Made by a program: the position numbers and the translations under genes. From Cloeon dipterum (Eukaryota; Arthropoda; Insecta; Ephemeroptera; Baetidae), in contig NC_088788.1 of assembly GCF_949628265.1 (NCBI RefSeq), positions 6,076,001 to 6,140,000 on the forward strand: 64,000 nt of DNA. Direction: 5' to 3'. Under the pieces are notes generated by a model. The model saw only the letters and a list, made by a program, of their open reading frames with translations. It did not search any database and was not told where the DNA came from. Position 1 is the stretch's first letter, and each line of letters begins with the position of its first letter. Shown here piece after piece: positions 55,954 through 64,000 of the stretch.

Positions 55954-57147
55954 TCATGAGTGAACATTTGTTGACGCAACATCTCGTTCCAGCGGATAAT
56001 TTTGTTTCTTGCAGTAAATAATCTCTTTTAGTGCCTTTTTAAAATCGGGCGTTCGCCACGAATACAACAAAGCATTCAAGAACGAACTGGATAGAGCCAA
56101 CAACAACAAGCAATCATAAATTAAAAAGATCTCCGGATTCTCGTAATCTTTGTTATCATTGTTGTTCTCATCTGGGAGGGCATCGCTCAATAAGAAGAAC
56201 CTGCACACCATGTGCGGAGACCAGCAAACAACGTGACAAGTCAGAATCACGGCGACCATCTAAACAAAATTAGAAAAATCAAGCCAGTTTTCTACTTGAT
56301 CAGGAAAATTTTACTTTGAGCGTTTTTGCGTTGTCTCTAAGTCTTCTGGAAGCGACTTTGTATATTTGTAGATAGACGAAAACCAAGCAGACGAGATTAA
56401 CTACAAAAACCGGAACGATTACGTAGCTGTAGTATTCCAAAGTGAGGGTTAAAAGAGTCTGCGAGAGGTGAAATCATTATTTTTTAGATTTAATTATTAT
56501 TCATGTTTGGAGCTTACGCAAGACTTGGATATTCTTTCGTTTGGGAAATTGTTCCAAAACATCGGCAGAAAGCTGACAGCTGTGGAAAACAAGAAGACTG
56601 CGCATACTACACGATTTGAAATTCTGCAACAGAAATTTTTAAAGTAATTAAGCGTCATGGGCCTCTCCAATAAATAATTTCCTTTTTTTTTTTAAATAAA
56701 AATATTGTTTTACCTTTTTGTAAGAAAGTTTTGATGAAGCACAGGTTTCATGACAGACATGCATCGATCAAACGCAATGACCAACTGCATTATATTGGAG
56801 GATGTGCATGAAATCAAGACAAAAAATATCGGCAAAAAGCAGTGGCAGAAATATTTAGAGTATGTGTCCTTCTTGTAATAATCTTCGTAAAGGAGTTTGT
56901 ATATAATGTCAGCAGGAAGGAATAAGCCCATCTGTTAAAATAAATTGTTTAATTCGTATGTGTTGATTTTGAAACCTGAATTCACCATCCAATCTGAAAC
57001 TGCGAGTCCAAGGATGAATTTGTGTGATGGTCGGTCGAGCGATTTTTTTGTAGCCGCTGTGAATATGGTTATCGAGTTCACTCCTAAGGTGATGATAGAT
57101 ATTAAAATCGTAGCGGCGAGGATGCAATAATTCGAAGCAGTCGTCAT
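55954..57147 (-). CDS. Class A GPCR 1
   Basis: Five exons on the minus strand: 57147-56986, 56931-56714, 56623-56518, 56458-56315, 56259-55954, giving 311 residues. It is a seven-helix rhodopsin-family receptor with almost no N-terminal ectodomain (MTTASNYC then TM1). TM2 is HKFILGLAVSDWM; the conserved Cys before TM3 lies in YFCHCF. The DRY position is DRC (IAFDRCMSVMKP). TM6 has CWSPHM, and the TM7 NPxxY position is NALLY, followed by SWRTPDFKKAL (helix 8). The overall pattern resembles adenosine-receptor-like amine-group receptors, but the ligand cannot be inferred. The two non-canonical microswitches are shared by all three receptors in this cluster, so they are a lineage feature and not decay. 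It is divergent from GPCR 2. Confidence 0.8.
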
Positions 57148-58551
57148 TTTTCAATCCAATATAACTGAACCACTGAATGAAACTAAATATCTAATCAGCA
57201 ACTACGCAGGAAGTGAAATATATAAAACAAACGGAAAAGACCACTTCCGTGTGTACATTTCGTGCTTAAAGTTTTCATTGCCTTAGGTGTAATTTAAGAT
57301 ACAAATTTACGATTGTTAAAAAGAACAAAGCATTGTACGAAATTAAGAAACAAATGTTTGAAAAGTAAGTATCACATGCACCTTGCAGAGAGTCGGAAAG
57401 CTGTATCGCTGTGCGGGTTGCATATATTCTTACAATTAGTTCAACTCAAAATCTTCACAAAAATCCTGCCATCTTTTGAATCCATCTAACAAACTTGACA
57501 CAACTTTTGATATATTAGTTTCCATTCATTTATTCCTGTTTTAGGGCAGTGTTTTCCAAAACAGTTGGTCTTGTTAGTTTTGAATTGCAAATCACGCATT
57601 CGTCACGAGGGAAATAACAAATGCAGGTACTCGATGGTTCATTTCGATTCGGTATAATCTAAAAAACTATATATGTATTTGGGGTCAGCATAAAGCAGTT
57701 TTTTTTCGGGAATTTCTACACGTCAATCTTTTTCCTTGTTCAGTTTCTATGTGACTGGCCTAAGTGATTTGAAATTATTTCTGAAGAATAAAAAATGTGG
57801 AACCTAAAAAACGAATCTCCCAACAACCGTCTATTTAAATCTATATATTTACCTTGGGGAACTCGTCAAGCACTTCAAATATTTAAAATTTGAAGAGGGT
57901 TTAATAAACGTACTATTTGAATTGTTTTCGCGAGACTCTCACCACGCATGCTTTTATTTGGTTGCTGTTTCGCTCTGTCGTCCCCAAACTTGCTTCAAGA
58001 GGGCAAGTGCACGAAAAATCCTCTAATTTTTTCCACTCTGCTCAAGCCTTTTTTTAATAAAATAAGAAAAATTTGATGCATCTTCCATGGTTTAATTTAA
58101 AGTCACGCTCGTTCAGTTCAGAACAATTGATTTTGCTTACGCCTACTCTTCTTCCAAGCCTTTTACTGTATTTTATTGTTCCTATTCCCCGTGTGCTATT
58201 TGATAGAGCTTTTAAATTTTTGAGTATTTATTGGATTCCTCTCTCCATTGGCTAGAATAATTGCTCTCGTGCACGAGATATTTGCGGACTTTTGGTAATA
58301 AGTTTTGGACTCTCTGTGATTGATTCTGTTCAGTGTCGTTTAGACATCTGCACGTAAAATTGTTAGGTTTCAAAAATATCTATTTTTAAAATTAGATTTT
58401 GAAATTTCTGATTGGAACAAGGAACCAGGTTTTTATGTATACTAGAGATATTTCTTTTCCTGTTTCTTGCATTACCTCCTAAAATAGTCAGTATTCATTC
58501 CACACTCTCCTAGGCCAGTCAAAATTATACATATTTCACAGGAGAAATATA
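57148..58551. other. Intergenic region between divergent GPCR genes
   Basis: About 1.4 kb shared by the 5' ends of GPCR 1 (minus) and GPCR 2 (plus). TATATAAAA at 57,215-57,223 reads as a TATA-like box on either strand and lies ~70 bp upstream of the GPCR 1 ATG. No coding sequence was found; the frame at 58,073-58,255 has no exon features. Confidence 0.45.
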
Positions 58552-60041
58552 ATGTCGGCACTTTTAAATTACTGCATCTTTGCTGCCACAATTTCGATAG
58601 GCGTAGTCACTATTTGCGTGAATTCCATCACAATTTTCGCATCAGCTACGAAAAAGGCACTGGACAAGCCGTCATACAAATTCATCCTCGGACTCGCTAT
58701 TTCGGACGGAATGGTATAAATTTATTTAAATTGACCCTGCTCGTGAGTTAGTTTATCTCTTTCAAACAGATGGGCGTTTTCATCCCTGCAAACATGATAT
58801 ACAAAACCTTGTACGAACAGTACTACGTGAAGGACACCTACTCAAAATATTTCTACCACTGCTTTGTGCCTATTTTTCCGGTTTTAATGTCATTCGCAGC
58901 CTCTAACGTCTTCCAGATGGTAATTGCGTTTGACCGTTGCATTTCCATCACGAATCCTGTGCTGCATCGGAATTTTCTTACTAAAAGGTAATAAATAAAG
59001 TACATACTTATTTAAATATTTAATTATTATTCGGTGATACTTTTATTTTTAGTATGGGAAAAATTAGTAATTTATTTTTTTTAAATTTGTTTATAATAAT
59101 ATTGTGATTTTATTGAAGTGTATAAATATTTATTCAATATTACCTAAAAATTAACTAAAGATACTAATTAAACTAAAACTGTTAATAATATTTATTTAAT
59201 TAATTTCTCGTCTCCTTTAAAGATAATAAAAATTTAATATAATTATTAATTTACCGCAACTCTTGCAGCCTCAGCGTTCGAAACTACATATAAAGTCATT
59301 TAAACCCTGTAATTAAAACCATTAATAGAAAATGAAATTGTAGTAAATTTTTTTTGCAGGCTCGCAAACTTTGCAGTGTGTGCCGTGTTCGCATTTTCGG
59401 CGTTCTTGTGCTCAATGCCAATATACTGGAACAATTTCCCGAGCAACAGAATTTTCTACTCATGCGTGAGTTGATGATGATGATTCACTGACTAAAACCA
59501 AACCCTCTAAATTAATAAATGTTCCACAGGTCCTCTTGACGCTATCTTTGCCCTACTTTATTTACATCATCATCCCCGCGTTTGCCGTAAATCTCGCTTG
59601 CTTGTTTTTCACCTATGTCCAGGTATACCGGGTCGCTGCCGCGAGATTGACAGACAGTGCGAAACCCTTGAAAGTAAAATATAATTCTAAAAAAATATTT
59701 CTCAAACCCTGTTTTTTTTTGGGTAGACGGTTGCCGTGATTTTGACTTGTCAAGCTGTTTGCTGGTTTCCACATATGGTAGGCACGTATCTGCTGTTGAG
59801 CGACGATCAACCAAAAGAGAACCTCAACGTGCATAATGAGTACAATCTCACAATCTACTCGATTTATCATTGCTTCTTGCTGTTGGCCATGTCCAGTTCC
59901 TTCTTGAATGCTTTATGGTACTCGTGGCGAATGCCTGATTTTCGCGCTGCAATTATTGAGATAATTTGCCGCAAGAAAGTAGTAGTAATTCCGTTTGATA
60001 ATTCGGCAAGACACCGATCGCAATTCCTCGATTTTATGTAA
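58552..60041 (+). CDS. Class A GPCR 2
   Basis: Five exons: 58552-58713, 58770-58987, 59360-59465, 59530-59673, 59727-60041, giving 314 residues. Intron positions and phases are identical to GPCR 1. It starts MSALLNYCIFAATISIGVV. TM2 is YKFILGLAISDGM; the DRY position is DRC (IAFDRCISITNP). TM4 ends SMPIYWNNFPSNR, TM6 holds CWFPHM, and TM7 ends FLNALWYSWRMPDF. All splice sites are canonical. Intron 2 is AT-rich and longer than in GPCR 1. Poly(A) signal at 60,070. Its role is a G-protein-coupled receptor of unknown ligand. Confidence 0.82.
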
Positions 60042-60620
60042 ATTCATCAGTAGACTCTGTTTATTGATAAATAAATGCATCACAAAAAAAATACAGAAAA
60101 TGGAAACTCCGCTTATTTTTGTTGTAGAGCACATTAAAAAGCATAGAAAATAATTTTGAATGCATTCAAAATTTGTGTCATTTAAATTAAACATTCAGTT
60201 TCTGGCAGAAGAGCCCTGATGGGAGTGAGTTGGTGCAGATTGCTTCGAATCGGCTCCTCATGACCCCACTTTAAAGCGACATTTATGTAGCCAGCTACAA
60301 TTTAATTTGAAGGTACAATTTATTATATTCGATATGAATTTGTAAAAATTTCACATTAGAATGCGAAGCGTAATTTTAAAACCTGTTCAATCTCAAGAAT
60401 CTTATTACAAAACAAAACAAAAAATTGTTTTCCTTTAATTGCGATTTTTTCTAGAATTAAAAATATAGTTAATCCACCAATTTTGGAATCAATTTGATAC
60501 GGACAAGGAAATAAGTTTAATCAGTATGTTAGATATAACTCGTATATCCTGGTTGGAGGTCTTGCCTGAAAATAGCATTTTGTTGCTATTCCCACTGCCT
60601 CACAGAAACCAGAACAAAAC
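60042..60620. other. Intergenic, no gene recognised
   Basis: Spacer between the GPCR 2 poly(A) site and GPCR 3. No clear TATA box. The ORF at 59,913-60,194 on the minus strand overlaps the GPCR 2 end and is not supported. Confidence 0.4.
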
Positions 60621-62890
60621 ATGGATACAATTTCAATTTATTGCCTCTTTGCTGCCGCGATCGCTTTATCTATCGTCACGATATGCGTGAACACGATCAC
60701 AATCATCGCAGCGACCACGAGAAAGGCGCTTGACAAGCCCTCATACAAATTCATCCTCGGACTAGCAATTGCAGACTGCATGGTAAAATAATAATTTATA
60801 TTAATTTATTTCAACTCAATTTCAATTAAAATTGTTCACTCACAATCAGGTCGGCATCGTTCTCCCCGCAAACGCAATCTACAAAACCTTCGTGGAACAG
60901 CATTATGTGAAGGACACCTATTCAAAATATTTCTGCCACTGCTTCTTGCCTATTTTTTTGGTCTTGGCTTCGTGCATCGCCTCCAATATCATGCAGATGA
61001 TTATTGCGTTCGACCGGTGCGTGTCCGTCATGAAACCTGTGCTGCACCAGAACTTTCTCACTGAGAGGTAAATCAATTTCTTTAAAAACTTTAATTCGCC
61101 GAAGAAAATTAGAATAGGAAATATGCAAAAAATTTCTAAAAATTGAAATATGTATTGATAACATAATTCAGAACATTTAAAATTAAAAAGAAGAATAAAT
61201 GTTTCTTCCTCCGGACCTGAGTTATTAAATTGTTGCTTAAAGAGGAATAATGATACTGCAAAAGCCTAGACAATGCTTGTTGCCAATGCATAAACTCATC
61301 CCTTAGGATTCAGTTAAAGCCTAAATTGACCAAAGGAGCGCTGTAATTTTTTGAGAAAATTGGCTGGAAAGTTAGCGTGCTTTTCAAATGGTAATGGCTG
61401 TCTCCTTACTTGAAATGCGATTTAATTTCAAAACCAAGAGTTTCCCCAATAAGTGGCAAACACAATTGGACATATCTCGACCAGAGGAATCGGAATATGC
61501 CAAGAAAATATGTTCAAGAACTGTACATTTTGGAGAAAATTGGCAAAATTTGAATTTTTACAGTAGGAAGGTCCTTTTTTATAATGCAAATTGTTTTCGA
61601 TCAATTGTTTATCGGTCAATTGTTTAAGGCATCCAACAATTTAAATAATTTTCAATTGTTGCCCAGTATCATTCCACTTTAAAATCGTTCAACTTTATGG
61701 TTTTACTAGGTTTTTCAAGTGTCTTTTTGTAATATGTTCCTAAAAAATACCGTTATTTTATTTTAGCATATTGATGACCTGCTCTAATTTAACTTTGTAA
61801 TTCCACTATCTAATTTTTCATTTTAACAAAAAAATATTATTTTATTAAGTTTGAAAACATTATAAGATTTTTTTTTAAAAAAATGCTGATTTTTAATTTC
61901 GTAATTTATAATTTTTTTTGAGGGACAAAGACATTTATATAAAGTAATTTAGAATTTAATTAGTAAAATCAACATAGATGTTCACTAAAAATAGACTAAA
62001 AATTGTTATTCAAGGACAAAATATATTTGAGGCAGTCACTTAAAGTAGAGCTTTACATGCCAATTTTGTATGGCTCGCTGTAGCATTCAGTTCATTGCCT
62101 GAGTAATCACGCAACAATTCATACCAACATTTTATCAAAAAAATCCCTACAGTAACAAAAATTAATAGTTTGCTGTAATTATTTTTAGGCTAGCAAATCG
62201 TATAGTATATGCCGTTTTCACGTTTTCAACTGTATTAAGCTCGATGCCAATCTACTGGAATAACTTTCCAGACGGACGAATATCGAATTTGTGTGTAAGT
62301 CCAGCATTTCAACAAAGCTCCATTTGAATAATTTCTCCTTTCTCTTTCAATTAGACGCTTTTAACCCTCACCTATTCGTTTCATATTTACGTCCTCGTTC
62401 CTGCATACGCATTAAACCTGGTCTGCCTGGTTTTCATCTACGTCCAGGTGCTCAGGGTCGTTGCCGCACGACTCACCAACAACGCGAAAACAATGAAGGA
62501 AATTTTTTTATTGAATAAAATTAACTTAATTTATTTCAATGACGTTTTCTTTTTTAGATGGTTGCCGTGATTCTGACGTGCCAAGTTATTTGCTGGTTTC
62601 CGCACATGGTGTGCACATTTTTCTTGTTGAAAGGCGCTCTCCCGAATAAGGACGACAGCCGCGAACATGAAGAATACAGAAACCCTGAGCTTTACTTTAC
62701 CTACAACTGTTTCTTGCTGTTGGCCTCATCCAGCTCATTACTCAATGCTTTACTGTACTCGTGGCGCATGCCTGATTTTCATAAAGCAATTAAAGCGATG
62801 ATGTTTCGCAATTATCCATCTACAGTGCCAGAGGAAAATATTGCCAAAAAAAACGCAACTCATGATGTCTTAATTCCTCATAAAAGCTAA
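60621..62890 (+). CDS. Class A GPCR 3 (donor of exon 4 defective)
   Basis: Exons by homology: 60621-60782, 60850-61067, 62189-62294, 62355-62498, 62558-62890, which would give 320 residues. It begins MDTISIYCLFAAAIALSIV. Motifs: YKFILGLAIADCM (TM2), IAFDRCVSVMKP (DRC), CWFPHM (TM6), LLNALLYSWRMPDF (TM7). All exon lengths and phases match GPCR 1 and 2 except the longer tail. The exon 4 donor is GA (62,499-62,500), where GPCR 1 and 2 have GT. Retaining the 59-bp intron shifts the frame and meets a stop at 62,568-62,570, after TM5. So either a non-canonical GA-AG intron is used, the gene is newly broken, or the base is a sequence error or polymorphism. The rest of the frame shows no decay. A TTAA MITE lies in intron 2. 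Poly(A) signal at 62,983. Confidence 0.7.
61237..61682 (+). mobile_element. TTAA-flanked MITE, copy 5 (in GPCR 3 intron 2)
   Basis: A 446-bp copy of the family at 13,507, starting TTAAAGAGGAATAATGATAC and ending CAGTATCATTCCACTTTAA. It is very similar to copies 2 and 3, which suggests fairly recent activity of the family. Confidence 0.85.
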
Positions 62891-62988
62891 AATAACCAAA
62901 GAATAGGCTTTCTGAAAGAATTTATAATTTTTGAAAGTCAAATTCCGCTTTCTTGTGGTTTGAAGCATATTTCCTTTCCCCAAATAAA

Positions 62989-64000
62989 CACTACGAAACT
63001 CAAAGCTTAATTGATTTTCATTAGTAGTTTCCGGTGAGTAATTTTTGGTGGCAGTAGGCTATTTTTTCGACCTTTTGACCAGTGTGGCTTGCACAGCTGT
63101 GCTATATTCACGGTGGCTGGCGGCTGACCATATGACCCCTGCGGCTGGTTGACAACTCTAATTTCTACAAACAATGAGAGCTAAAATTTTCCAATTTCAA
63201 ATACTAAAATGTCCTAAGTCTACCAAAAATTATAAACAAAAAATATATATAAATAACCAACCAGTTTGCTATCACATCCACCTTGCTCAGTGATTCATAC
63301 TGTGCCGTGGAGCTTCCCTTTAGCGCGGGTTGCATAATATCTACTTTTTATTTTTAACTCTTTCGACGTAATATTGTAGCTATTTTTTAATTTTTAAATG
63401 CAATGAGAAAAATCAATGCAAAAAAGGCAAATAAGGCTCTGAATAAATGGTTAAATGAGCTGCAAGAGCTTATTTTAAATATTGCCAATGCTGTTCGCCA
63501 TTTCTTGCTTTTAAATTTTATATTTAATGTATTTATTGTATTGACCATTGCAAGAATAAACAAGAATATGTAGCATGCAGATGATCGAGTTTAAAAAACA
63601 CACAAAAATATACAACTTTTGGCATAGCGGCCACAGAGACTCTACGTATTATGGAATAAATTATTCACTTAAGACTATTATCTACAACTCCATTTTGTAT
63701 TTGCTAATCTTATCCAAAATTTAAACTTGGTTGCATATTTGGGGCAAATTGAAGAATTTTTTCTACTCAAATAATTTTTAATTCAACGGTATATCTTACA
63801 AACCAGAAGCAGTTAACAATATACATGTTACAACTTTCATAGAATTTTTTCAATATCGGAAAGGATCACAATAGCGCAGGTTGTCACGACTCAGATCACA
63901 GTAGGTTGCTGCAAAACTTGATAAATAAGACATAATATATAAAACATTTATTTATTTACTAGTTGGTATAAGAAAAATAGTTAATTGCTTTGTTCAGTAT
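62989..64000. other. Right-hand flank, no gene recognised
   Basis: AT-rich DNA beyond the GPCR 3 poly(A) site. No exon-like frames, repeats shared with the rest of the window or RNA genes were recognised. Confidence 0.4.

Overview
The window is eukaryotic nuclear DNA, almost certainly from an insect. It is AT-rich, with spliced genes, GT-AG introns, arthropod-type TCAGT initiators, GATA-site promoters and AATAAA poly(A) signals. The gene families are also insect-type: intestinal GH13 subfamily 17 maltases, CBM14 peritrophin-type chitin-binding domains and class A GPCRs. I cannot name the order. All gene models below were built by hand from splice sites, exon phase and alignment between paralogues.

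Layout. 1-400: minus-strand exons of a gene with a CBP/p300-like KIX domain, running off the left edge. 400-14,400: a gene-poor stretch with GC-rich, CpG-rich blocks, microsatellites and MITEs. 15.5-42.9 kb: a head-to-tail array of five maltase-family genes on the + strand, called MalA to MalE here for convenience. MalA looks like an active GPI-anchored maltase. MalB has the catalytic nucleophile changed from Asp to Asn. MalC is a frameshifted pseudogene. MalD is full length but has lost the nucleophile and has an altered NHD motif, so it is a probable pseudoenzyme. MalE is an intact secreted maltase. 44.5-52.5 kb: a sixth GH13 gene with an intact catalytic triad and two candidate first exons. 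The inner one (46.66 kb) encodes the cytoplasmic tail, transmembrane helix and light-chain cysteine typical of SLC3/CD98 heavy chains. 52.77-55.5 kb: a secreted cysteine-rich CBM14-type protein. 55.95-62.9 kb: three related class A GPCR genes, the first on the minus strand and the next two on the plus strand; the third has a defective splice donor. 62.9-64 kb: no recognised gene.

The maltases and the chitin-binding protein fit a midgut brush-border/peritrophic-matrix theme. Conserved tandem GATA sites in the MalA-C promoters agree with this. MalA, MalB and MalC are recent tandem duplicates that carry shared upstream DNA and show gene-conversion-like identity, even in an intron. Four repeat families recur: a hAT-type MITE with 8-bp target duplications, a MITE with TTAA at both ends, a dispersed ~200-bp repeat that also occurs as a head-to-head pair, and truncated non-LTR retrotransposon pieces, one with a perfect 15-bp target duplication.

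The most notable item is the sixth GH13 locus. Splicing of its inner first exon would put an amino-acid-transporter heavy-chain anchor on a catalytically intact glucosidase barrel. Next is the graded loss of catalytic residues along the surface-anchored maltase array.
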